DNA of 29,301 nt. It comes from Candidatus Kaiserbacteria bacterium RIFCSPLOWO2_01_FULL_54_13 (GTDB taxonomy: Bacteria > Patescibacteriota > Minisyncoccia > Phycocordibacterales > UBA2100). Below are positions 22,716-29,301 of this stretch, one piece after another. The notes beneath the pieces were generated by a model that did not search any database, was not told the origin of the DNA, and saw only the letters and a program-made list of their open reading frames with translations. Position 1 is the stretch's first letter. Every line of letters begins with the position of its first letter. The stretch covers positions 1 through 29,301 of the forward strand of contig MFLZ01000014.1 of NCBI GenBank assembly GCA_001781685.1. Direction: 5' to 3'. The position numbers and the translations under genes are program-made.

Positions 22716-24010
22716 ACATGAAAACATTTTCGGAGCTCGACGTAGAGAATTTTCGAGATTCCGTTGTCATAATCGATGTGGACGGCACGCTAACGCGAGA
22801 CAGGGGGGAGACCGTGGAGAAAGATTCTGCGCAGAAACTTGCGGAGCTTGCGAAGGTCGCGGATGTCTATCTCTCTTCGAACGCGCCCGATGCGCGCGTA
22901 CAGGCGTTTGCCGAGACGCACGGTGTCTTCTATCTCGACACGCGTCATAAGAAGCCCAGCCGGCGGGTCCTAGAATCTCTAGGCAGTCATCGCGAGAAGC
23001 TCTTCGTCATCGGCGACAAGATGCTCACCGACGGTCTCTTTGCGCTCAACATTGGCGCGCAGTTTGTGCATGTGGGGCGAGTGCGCCATGCTCGCGACCC
23101 GCATCTGATGCGTGGCATGTACGTTTTCGATGATCTCGTCGGTCCGTTTCTTCGTTTTCTTTTTCCGGTGCTTCCGTACGTGATTCTCATGCGACCTGTG
23201 CATTGGATAAAGAACGGGCTTGTGTTCACACCGCTCTTCTTTGCGGGCGAGTTTGCCGACCTGTCTCTTGTATTGAGAGTGTCTCTTGCCGCGATTGTTT
23301 TTTGCGCTGCCTCGAGCGCAATGTACGTCTTGAACGATCTCATAGACAGGGAACAGGATAGGTTGCACCCAAGCAAGCGCGGTCGCCCTCTTGCATCCGG
23401 TGTGGCTAACGAGCGGGGAGCATGGGCGCTCTTTTTCTTACTCGCTGGGGGAGTGGGCTTGGGGCTCTTGCTCGTGCCTTCAATTACGCCTGCAATTCTC
23501 GGCTATGTCGCGCTCAATGTGCTGTATTCACTCTACCTCAAGCATGTTGCCGTTGTGGACGTTGCTGCCGTGTCTGTCTCTTATGTGTTGCGCGTCGTTG
23601 CAGGAGGTCTCGCGACAGCGATGTTCGTGTCGCCGTGGATCATATGGTGTGTGTTTTTTGGCGCGCTCCTTGTCATCGTCAAGAAGCGCCGCGCCGAATT
23701 CATGCGCACACCCCGTCGGAGGGTGTTGGAGAAGTATTCGCAAGGACTCCTCGATTTTCTTTTGGTCTCTGCCGGTGCGCTTGCCGTTCTTTCGTACGGT
23801 CTCTATACCGTTCTTGGTAGCGCATCTCCGTACGCAATCTACTCGACAGTGTTTGTCGCAGCCGGTGTACTTCGGTTTCTACATGCTGCGGAGAACAGCG
23901 CGGACGCGGAGTATCCGGAGACGCTCATGTTTAGGGACCCTTGGATTTTTCTCTCGCTCACACTCTGGGTAGTTTTCATGTTCATATTGTTGTATCTTTT
24001 CCCTCGATGA
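22712..24010 (+). CDS. HAD phosphatase-UbiA fusion, decaprenyl-phosphate phosphoribosyltransferase-like
   Basis: A 432-residue two-domain protein. Residues 1-140 form a small HAD phosphatase of the YqeG type: IDVDGTLT (Asp22, Asp24), VYLSSNAPD (motif II), HKKPSRRVLESL (motif III Lys) and VIGDKMLTDGLFALNIGA (Asp102, Asp107). Residues about 150-432 form a UbiA prenyltransferase with RPVHWIKNGLVFTPLFFAGE (161-180), YVLNDLIDREQDRLHPSKRGRPLASG (205-230, the first Mg-diphosphate site), LYSLYLKHVAVVDVAAV (271-287) and KKRRAEF. The HPSKRGRPLASG block is characteristic of DPPR synthase (Rv3806c-like), which joins PRPP to a polyprenyl phosphate. In arabinose-lipid synthesis the next step removes the 5-phosphate, which the HAD domain could do. 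The protein may thus make polyprenyl-phosphoryl-ribose in two steps; this fusion role is inference. Confidence 0.87.
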   Translation: MNMKTFSELDVENFRDSVVIIDVDGTLTRDRGETVEKDSAQKLAELAKVADVYLSSNAPDARVQAFAETHGVFYLDTRHKKPSRRVLESLGSHREKLFVIGDKMLTDGLFALNIGAQFVHVGRVRHARDPHLMRGMYVFDDLVGPFLRFLFPVLPYVILMRPVHWIKNGLVFTPLFFAGEFADLSLVLRVSLAAIVFCAASSAMYVLNDLIDREQDRLHPSKRGRPLASGVANERGAWALFFLLAGGVGLGLLLVPSITPAILGYVALNVLYSLYLKHVAVVDVAAVSVSYVLRVVAGGLATAMFVSPWIIWCVFFGALLVIVKKRRAEFMRTPRRRVLEKYSQGLLDFLLVSAGALAVLSYGLYTVLGSASPYAIYSTVFVAAGVLRFLHAAENSADAEYPETLMFRDPWIFLSLTLWVVFMFILLYLFPR

Positions 24011-25044
24011 GCACATACTTCGTCACGGGCGGCTCTGGATTCCTCGGGATTAATCTCGTTCGTCACCTCTTGGCCCGAGGTCATCGTGTCGTTTCGTACG
24101 ATGTCTCTCCATTCGACTATCCTGAGCGCGGCAGGATTGTGGAGGTTGTCGGCGATATACGCGATAGAGAAATGCTCGCGCGGACGATGAAGGGCGCAGA
24201 CATAGTTGTTCACACGGCTGCCGCGCTCCCGCTATACGCTCCGGAGGATATCCGCTCGACGGACATTGATGGGACGCGTAACGTCTTGGAGGCTGCGAAA
24301 AAAAACAACGTCGCGCGCGTGATCCACATATCGTCAACCGCCGTCTATGGAATACCTGATCATCATCCGCTCTATGAGGACGATGCACTCGATGGCGTCG
24401 GAGAATACGGGAAGGCAAAAATCGCAGCGGAAGAAATGTGTCTTGAGTACCGCAAAAAGGGAATGTGCATTCCCATTGTTCGTCCGAAATCCTTCGTGGG
24501 GCCGGAGCGCCTCGGTGTCTTTGCGCTTCTTTATGATTGGGCTGCGACTGGGCACGGATTCCCGATGATAGGAAGCGGCAGGAATCGCTATCAGCTCCTC
24601 GACGTTGAGGACTTGTGCGAAGCGATATACCTCTGTGCGACGCTTCCCAAGGAAAGAGTGAACGACACCTTCAACATCGGCGCGAAAGAATTCACGACGA
24701 TGCGCGAGGATTATCAAGCCGTATTGGACCGCGCGGGATTCGGAAAAAAAGTACGAGGTTTCCCGGCAGCTCCGATGATCTGGACACTGAGGATTCTGGA
24801 GAAGCTGAAACTCTCGCCGCTTTACAAATGGGTGTATGAGACGGCATCGAAGGACAGTTTCGTGTCGATAGAAAAAGCTGAGCGGACTTTAGGCTTCGCG
24901 CCGAAGTACTCAAACAAGCAGGCGCTCGTACGCAACTTCGAGTGGTATCTCGCGCATCGCGAGGAATTTAAGAGCGCGAGCGGAGTTTCGCACCGCGTCC
25001 CGTGGAAGCAGGGGATTCTCGTTTTCGCAAAGTATTTCTTTTGA
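24007..25044 (+). CDS. Extended SDR NAD-dependent epimerase/dehydratase
   Basis: A 345-residue protein from ATG 24007 (the in-frame upstream start at 23941 lies inside the preceding gene). YFVTGGSGFLGINL gives GGSGFLG at 8-14, followed by VVHTAAALPLYAPEDIRSTDIDGTRNVLEAA, IHISSTAVYG (106-115) and the pair YGKAK (Tyr134, Lys138). RPKSFVGPERLGVF and QLLDVEDLCEAIYL are typical of epimerases. The C-terminal ~60 residues extend beyond the usual fold end. It overlaps the HAD-UbiA gene by 4 bases. Because that enzyme's product is a lipid-linked pentose, an epimerase acting on the lipid-linked sugar is conceivable. However, it is not a DprE2-type classical SDR, and a free nucleotide sugar remains the default substrate. 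Confidence 0.88.
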   Translation: MSTYFVTGGSGFLGINLVRHLLARGHRVVSYDVSPFDYPERGRIVEVVGDIRDREMLARTMKGADIVVHTAAALPLYAPEDIRSTDIDGTRNVLEAAKKNNVARVIHISSTAVYGIPDHHPLYEDDALDGVGEYGKAKIAAEEMCLEYRKKGMCIPIVRPKSFVGPERLGVFALLYDWAATGHGFPMIGSGRNRYQLLDVEDLCEAIYLCATLPKERVNDTFNIGAKEFTTMREDYQAVLDRAGFGKKVRGFPAAPMIWTLRILEKLKLSPLYKWVYETASKDSFVSIEKAERTLGFAPKYSNKQALVRNFEWYLAHREEFKSASGVSHRVPWKQGILVFAKYFF

Positions 25045-25054
25045 CACTTTAGGG

Positions 25055-25060
25055 TATACT
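25055..25060 (+). promoter_or_regulatory. -10 element before the 25073 GT-C gene
   Basis: TATACT (5 of 6 matches) lies in the 28-base gap and ends 12 bases before ATG 25073, implying a leader of about 5-6 bases. The nearby TTGACA at 25041-25046 is only 8 bases away and overlaps the previous stop, so it cannot be the -35 for this site. Confidence 0.45.
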
Positions 25061-25072
25061 CCCGGCATTCAT

Positions 25073-26635
25073 ATGGCACGCCTAGTGGCATGGGCTCGAA
25101 GTGAGTGGCGCACGGTTCTCCTTGTTACTATTGGCGCATCTCTCCAGCTCTTTCTCGTTACGCGGCCTGTGGAGTTCCTCATCACGAATGTCCTTCCGGA
25201 TGATGCCTTTTACTATTTCGAAATAGCCCGGAATATTGCAGCTGGTCTTGGTAGCACGTTCGATAGCGTGACTCCCACGAATGGCTACCACCCCCTGTGG
25301 CTTGTCATTCTAGTTCCGATCTTTGCATACTTCTCCGTAGATGGCGTGGCTGATGTTGCTCCCATTCATGCGGCGCTCGTCTTTTCGGTCGCAATCAATG
25401 CGGTAACGGCACTTCTCGTCGCGCGTATTCTCGCGCGCTTCACCGAAAACGCATACATCCGCGCGCTCGGACTCGTGATTTGGATTCTCAATCCGTTTAT
25501 TCTGTATGAAACGATAAATGGTCTCGAGACTTCGCTCTCGCTCTTTCTCTTTGCATTATTCTTTCTCCTCGCGCTTCGCGTCGAGGAACGTAAGAGTTCC
25601 AACTATCTTATCCTCGGAGGTGTTGCAGGCCTCATGATTCTGGCTCGCCTCGATCTCGCGATCTATTTTGCAGCCTTTCTCGCTTGGGTTTTACTGCGCT
25701 GTGGCTGGAGGGACGGATTTCGTCGTGTGCTCATTGCAGGTGTTGTCGCGACTTTCGTGGTTTCGCCGTGGGTCGCGTGGAATATTGCAAAGTTCGGCAC
25801 ACCTCTGACGTCGTCCTCAGTCGCGGCCACCGTCATAAACCATCAACTAATCGTGCAGGATCACGGTGAGAGCTGGTTTCAAACGGCGAAGGCGGTCATC
25901 TACCATACTCAGTATGAGCTCGATAAGCTCTTCGAGCGCACCGGCATGTATGCGATCGCGTGTGGTGTTTTTGGGGCTGCGCTCGCGCTGGCGCTCCTCG
26001 GATTCCTCAAGTTGCCAAGTCGTGTAGCGCTTCTCACGGTTACCCAGTCACTTTTTGTGGGATTCATGGCACTTTTTTTCGCCAATGCAGGAATACGATG
26101 GACCGCGCGCACGTGGTACTTCGTCTCATTCAATCTCTTTCTCGCCATACTCTCGGTCTACGTTGTTGATGTACTTTTTGCCCGGGTTTCTCATGAAGGG
26201 TGGAAAAGGGGAGGAGTAGTGGCTCTTGCGCTTATCGTCGCGTTTTCTTTCGGTGTTGACTGGAGCAAAAATCAGCGCCGCGGAAGCCAGCCTCAACACA
26301 GGCAGATGTACGAGGCGACTCTTTGGATGAACGAACATCTACCCGCAGGGACTACCGTCGGCGTTTGGAATGCCGGGATACAAGGATACTTCTCCCAGCA
26401 TATGGTTGTGAACCTAGATGGAACGGTCAATAATGCTGCTCTCTCGGCGATACGTGAACGGAAACTCTGGTCGTACGTGAAAGATTCAGGCATAGACTAC
26501 TTGAGCGATTTTCCTCTCTATATCCGGTATCGCTACAAGAGTTTTCTCGATGCTGACGATGTATGGAGTAATCTTGAGCTCGTTAGGCGCATGGATGAGA
26601 GTCCGGAGTCTCTTTCAATCTGGCGCGTGAAATGA
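25073..26635 (+). CDS. GT-C membrane glycosyltransferase (ArnT/RgtA-like superfamily)
   Basis: A 520-residue polytopic protein with TM1 at about 14-30 and a well-conserved first outer loop LPDDAFYYFEIARNIAAGLG (41-60; Asp43-Asp44 catalytic-type), then STFDSVTPTNGYHPLWLVIL (61-80). This DDAFYYF...TNGYHPLW arrangement recurs in bacterial membrane proteins of the GT-C superfamily. About ten further hydrophobic segments follow, then a ~120-residue C-terminal soluble part containing LWMNEHLPAGTTVGVWNAGIQGYFS, also typical. The donor is probably a polyprenyl-phosphate sugar, perhaps the product of the UbiA-type gene two positions upstream. The likely acceptor is surface glycan, glycolipid or protein outside the membrane. 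It has its own -10 element but is in line with the genes before and after it. Confidence 0.85.
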   Translation: MARLVAWARSEWRTVLLVTIGASLQLFLVTRPVEFLITNVLPDDAFYYFEIARNIAAGLGSTFDSVTPTNGYHPLWLVILVPIFAYFSVDGVADVAPIHAALVFSVAINAVTALLVARILARFTENAYIRALGLVIWILNPFILYETINGLETSLSLFLFALFFLLALRVEERKSSNYLILGGVAGLMILARLDLAIYFAAFLAWVLLRCGWRDGFRRVLIAGVVATFVVSPWVAWNIAKFGTPLTSSSVAATVINHQLIVQDHGESWFQTAKAVIYHTQYELDKLFERTGMYAIACGVFGAALALALLGFLKLPSRVALLTVTQSLFVGFMALFFANAGIRWTARTWYFVSFNLFLAILSVYVVDVLFARVSHEGWKRGGVVALALIVAFSFGVDWSKNQRRGSQPQHRQMYEATLWMNEHLPAGTTVGVWNAGIQGYFSQHMVVNLDGTVNNAALSAIRERKLWSYVKDSGIDYLSDFPLYIRYRYKSFLDADDVWSNLELVRRMDESPESLSIWRVK

Positions 26636-26641
26636 TACAAA
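26633..26641 (+). promoter_or_regulatory. Extended -10 promoter before the cytidylyltransferase-cupin gene
   Basis: TGaTACAAA lies around the stop codon of the GT-C gene, with its hexamer ending exactly 7 bases before ATG 26649. The start site would be at or next to the A of the ATG, i.e. leaderless. Confidence 0.5.
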
Positions 26642-26648
26642 GCGGCCT

Positions 26649-27461
26649 ATGAAGAAGCGCAAACCTCTCTCAGTGGCAGTTTCCGGTGGATTTGATCCCC
26701 TCCACATTGGGCACGCGCGCCTTTTCAGGGCGGCGAGAAAGCTAGGCGACAAACTCGTCGTCATTTTAAATAACGACAACTGGCTCCGTGCGAAAAAGGG
26801 ATTTGTATTTATGCCGCAGAAGGAACGGGCGGAATTGATCCGAACACTTCCCTTCGTCGATACGGTTGTGCTGACGAAACATCGTAGAGACGACCCTGAT
26901 CGAAGCGTGTGCCGCGTGCTCGAAAAGATACGACCCGCAATCTTTGCTAACGGCGGTGATCGCTTCGCGAAGAATACTCCGGAGGTAGCTCTCTGCAAGC
27001 GTCTCGGGATCAAAATGATCTTCAATGTGGGCAGGGGAGGCAAGGTGCAGTCTTCCTCATGGATGATAGAAGCGGCGCGTAAGCCCGCTTCGCGCACCGT
27101 GCGCCCGTGGGGAAGTTATTTTGGCTGGGATAGCGGGAAGAGGTGGAACCTCAAGACAGTGTATATCAGGCCGGGAAAGCGCTTGAGCTTGCAGTACCAC
27201 CGCGGGAGAAGCGAACACTGGATCTTGGTCGAGGGGGATGCAACGGCAACGATTCAGAGTCCTTCTGGTTTGATGGAGACGTATCCACTTCGCCTCGGGG
27301 AGTCATTTCGTGTGGGAAAGGGTGCAGTACACCGGCTTGAATCGAAGCGCGGCGGCGTCATCGTCGAGGTTGCGCTGGGCCATTTCGACGAAGAGGATAT
27401 CGTGCGGCTCGAGGACGATTATGGACGTGCAAAAAATAAGAGCCGCTCGGGGAGACGGTGA
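26649..27461 (+). CDS. Cytidylyltransferase-like domain fused to a phosphomannose-isomerase-type cupin
   Basis: A 270-residue protein with two domains. Residues 1-145 are a HIGH-type nucleotidyltransferase: VAVSGGFDPLHIGHARLF (9-26, HIGH at 19-22), VVILNNDNWLRAKKGF, MPQKERAELIRTLPFVD, IFANGGDR and QSSSWMIE, as in glycerol-3-phosphate cytidylyltransferase, TagD and RfaE2-C. Residues about 152-260 are a cupin like the C-terminal domain of ManC (type II mannose-6-phosphate isomerase): RPWGSYFGW, IRPGKRLSLQYHRGRSEHW (173-191; metal-type Gln182, His184, Glu189), VGKGAVHRL (His228) and HFDEEDIVRLEDDYGR. ManC normally joins this cupin to a different, GT-A-like guanylyltransferase. The protein may therefore isomerise a sugar phosphate and activate it as a CDP or similar sugar or polyol; the substrate is unknown. 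Confidence 0.88.
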   Translation: MKKRKPLSVAVSGGFDPLHIGHARLFRAARKLGDKLVVILNNDNWLRAKKGFVFMPQKERAELIRTLPFVDTVVLTKHRRDDPDRSVCRVLEKIRPAIFANGGDRFAKNTPEVALCKRLGIKMIFNVGRGGKVQSSSWMIEAARKPASRTVRPWGSYFGWDSGKRWNLKTVYIRPGKRLSLQYHRGRSEHWILVEGDATATIQSPSGLMETYPLRLGESFRVGKGAVHRLESKRGGVIVEVALGHFDEEDIVRLEDDYGRAKNKSRSGRR

Positions 27462-27475
27462 CAGACGGAGGCATA

Positions 27476-27484
27476 TGGTACAAT
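27476..27484 (+). promoter_or_regulatory. Extended -10 promoter for the O-antigen ligase gene
   Basis: TGgTACAAT (hexamer 5 of 6, with the extended TG) ends exactly 7 bases before ATG 27492, as expected for a leaderless transcript. GTGACA at 27458-27463 is a possible -35, but its 15-base spacer is short. Confidence 0.6.
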
Positions 27485-27491
27485 TCCGCCC

Positions 27492-29301
27492 ATGACGATT
27501 GAAAACGCGCTCCGATGGACGGCACTTGGGAGCGTTTTCGCGCTCCCCTTTATCGTTTTTATAGTTGCTCAGTCGCTCTTCTTTCCCTTCATCACGGGAA
27601 AAAATTTCACATTCCGCATCCTCGTTGAAATCGCGACAGGTGCGTGGCTAGCGCTCGTGCTCGTAAATCCGGCGTACCGGCCCCGGCGCTCATGGCTTTT
27701 GGGGGCGTTCGCGCTATTTGTCCTTGTCGTCGCGCTCGCGGACGCCTTCGGCGTGTATCCTTTCAAGAGTTTCTGGAGCAATTACGAGCGGATGGATGGC
27801 TGGGTGACTCTCGCACATCTTTTTTTCCTGCTTTTAGTCGCATCGAGTGTCCTCTCGACTGAAAAACTCTGGAGAACGTTCTGGCACGTTTCTCTTGCCG
27901 TCTCCGGTGTCGTCGCTTTCTACGGATTGCTGCAACTCGTCGGCGTTGCGAGTTTGAACCCGGGCTTTTCCTCCACCTCTCGCATCGACGCAACGTTCGG
28001 AAATCCCATTTACCTCGCGGCATACATGCTCTTCCATATCGGCATCGCAGCGACGCTCTGGTCCTACGCATGGTCTGAAAGAGCTCCCGGGAGGCGCCTT
28101 GGGATATCGCTTCTCTATGGAGGTGTGATTGCGCTCGATACACTCACCTTGTTCCTCACAGGTACGCGCGGCACGATACTCGGCCTCATCGGTGGCGTGC
28201 TTCTTGCGACACTCCTCATTGCCCTCTCGCATCCCTACGCACGTCGCGCGGCTCTCTCGGTCTTTATCGGCATTGCCGTACTTCTCGGCGGTTTTTGGCT
28301 AGTGCGTGACGCGGCGTGGGTGGAGCGTGTGCCGTTCCTACAGCGGCTTGCGACGATTTCTTTGGAGGACAATACGACGAAGGCCCGCTTCATGAACTGG
28401 GGCATGGCGTGGGAGGGTGTGAAAGAGAGGCCGATTTTGGGCTGGGGTCAGGAGAACTATGCGATAGTCTTCGACAAGTACTACAACCCGCAGATGTATG
28501 CGCAGGAGCAATGGTTCGACCGTGTGCACAACGTTATCTTCGATTGGCTCGTAGCAGCCGGATTCGTGGGCCTCATAAGCTACCTCGCGCTCTTTCTCTG
28601 CGCTCTCTGGTGCCTGTGGAGAGGCGACCCGCCTGCGCGCGACAAATCGGGCGCGCGGGCAGGCGCATTTAGCTCGTATGAGCGCAGTATCCTAACAGGC
28701 CTACTGGCGGCGTACTTCTTCCATAATCTCTTCGTCTTCGACAACATAACGAGCTACGTACTCTTTGTGTTGACTCTTGCCTACATCATGTGGCGCAGAA
28801 GCAGCATGCCCGGTCTGCAGGGCGCGGCACCGATCCCTCTGCCGAGTATTTCTCCTAAATCTCTTCCTGTTGTTGCGGCGTGCGCGGTCGTCCTTGTGTG
28901 GGGAGCCGCATGGTATGTGAATGCGCGACCGCTTTCGGCGAATCGCACGCTCCTCATGGCTCTTCAGCCGCAGCAGGAGGGCTTGCAGAAAAACCTCGAA
29001 TATTTCAAGGAGTCGATTTCGTCCGGGACTTTCGGAGCGCAGGAAGCGCGAGAGCAGCTTGCTCAGGCGGCCGTACAGATTATTCGCGTCGAGAGTGTCC
29101 CTATCGAGGTGAGGCAGAATTTCCTTGATGCGGCAGCGCAGGAGATGTCGCTACAGTCACAAGAGTCGCCGCTCGACGCCCGTTTTCCACTTTTTCTCGG
29201 TGCGCTCCTCAATGTGGCCGGTGAATATGAGAAAGCCATAGCGGTCCTTGAGCGCGCGCACGAGCTCTCTCCCGGGAAGCAAACGATTCTGTTTGAGTTG
29301 G
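27492..29301 (+). CDS. O-antigen ligase / Wzy_C-family membrane protein with TPR tail (3' truncated)
   Basis: Open from ATG 27492 to the window end (603 codons, no stop). The N-terminal ~440 residues are polytopic. ARIDATFGNPIYLAAYML-type text (SRIDATFGNPIYLAAYML), LTGTRGTILGLIGG and GWGQENYAIVFDKYYNP, followed by WFDRVHNVIFDWLVAAGFVGL, are the Wzy_C/WaaL blocks; the Arg and His of the ligase loop are present in TGTRG and RVHN. After the last helix (about 455-475) a soluble region begins, and the final visible part (LFLGALLNVAGEYEKAIAVLERAHELSPG) is a TPR repeat, so more TPRs probably follow. It would polymerise or attach a finished lipid-linked glycan outside the cytoplasmic membrane, the last step served by this locus. 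Confidence 0.9.
   Translation, partial: MTIENALRWTALGSVFALPFIVFIVAQSLFFPFITGKNFTFRILVEIATGAWLALVLVNPAYRPRRSWLLGAFALFVLVVALADAFGVYPFKSFWSNYERMDGWVTLAHLFFLLLVASSVLSTEKLWRTFWHVSLAVSGVVAFYGLLQLVGVASLNPGFSSTSRIDATFGNPIYLAAYMLFHIGIAATLWSYAWSERAPGRRLGISLLYGGVIALDTLTLFLTGTRGTILGLIGGVLLATLLIALSHPYARRAALSVFIGIAVLLGGFWLVRDAAWVERVPFLQRLATISLEDNTTKARFMNWGMAWEGVKERPILGWGQENYAIVFDKYYNPQMYAQEQWFDRVHNVIFDWLVAAGFVGLISYLALFLCALWCLWRGDPPARDKSGARAGAFSSYERSILTGLLAAYFFHNLFVFDNITSYVLFVLTLAYIMWRRSSMPGLQGAAPIPLPSISPKSLPVVAACAVVLVWGAAWYVNARPLSANRTLLMALQPQQEGLQKNLEYFKESISSGTFGAQEAREQLAQAAVQIIRVESVPIEVRQNFLDAAAQEMSLQSQESPLDARFPLFLGALLNVAGEYEKAIAVLERAHELSPGKQTILFEL

Noticed and set aside
25041..25060. TTGACA plus TATACT as a classical -35/-10 promoter
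   Set aside because: The spacer is 8 bases instead of about 17, and TTGACA overlaps the end of the preceding gene; only the TATACT is kept.
1..29301. Search for CRISPR arrays, IS elements, tRNA genes and long direct or inverted repeats
   Set aside because: No regularly spaced repeat, transposase, cloverleaf or repeat pair longer than short chance matches was seen by eye; a computed self-alignment would be needed to exclude diverged repeats.

Overview
The window is 29.3 kb of almost gap-free coding DNA. Every confidently read gene belongs to cell-surface polysaccharide or glycoprotein-glycan synthesis: nucleotide-sugar modification, polyprenyl-phosphate-sugar synthesis, membrane (GT-C) glycosyltransferases, small flippase-like proteins and an O-antigen ligase. 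There are no rRNA, tRNA, CRISPR, IS or phage features. The longest stretch without a gene is 70 bases (16135-16204). About half the bases are G+C. The style of the proteins (small set of compact enzymes, a Wzy/O-antigen-ligase protein with TPRs, many GT-C proteins), very short intergenic gaps and few visible Shine-Dalgarno sites suggest a bacterium of the Patescibacteria/CPR type, perhaps Parcubacteria (Paceibacteria). This is inference, because no taxonomic marker gene is present.

Layout. (A) 2-4455, plus: the 3' part of a class-III aminotransferase, a DUF4910 aminopeptidase-like protein, a capsule-synthesis-type glycosyltransferase and an extended SDR epimerase/dehydratase. (B) 4439-7545, minus: sugar N-formyltransferase, zinc-binding C-methyltransferase and DegT-type sugar aminotransferase, which looks like a module for a formylated (possibly C-branched) amino sugar. 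(C) 7586-8785, plus: a GT4 glycosyltransferase. (D) 8763-9713, minus: a short UDP-sugar dehydrogenase-like protein. (E) 9753-13509, plus: GtrA, a DPM1-like polyprenyl-phosphate glycosyltransferase, a methyltransferase and a large GT-C-like membrane protein. (F) 13512-19567, minus: a second GT2, a zinc-binding methyltransferase paralogue, an ArnT/PMT-like GT-C, a UXS-like SDR, a Gfo/Idh/MocA oxidoreductase and a methyltransferase. (G) 19594-29301, plus: a GT-C-like membrane protein, a membrane-tailed methyltransferase, an SMR/ArnE-like protein, a HAD-UbiA fusion resembling decaprenyl-phosphate phosphoribosyltransferase plus phosphatase, an SDR, another GT-C, a cytidylyltransferase-cupin fusion and an O-antigen ligase running off the end.

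The logic is repeated: make a lipid-linked sugar (GT2 or UbiA), move it across the membrane (GtrA or SMR protein), and use it outside (GT-C proteins, ligase), with sugar-tailoring enzymes between. Within blocks, genes overlap or lie within 8 bases of each other, or are separated by roughly 13-40 bases (70 in one case) that usually hold a -10-like hexamer. At five plus-strand genes the hexamer ends exactly 7 bases before the ATG, and at one minus-strand gene 8 bases before, as expected for leaderless transcripts. All three divergent junctions hold closely packed or overlapping -10 elements. All three convergent junctions have no room for a terminator, and at two of them the coding ends overlap.
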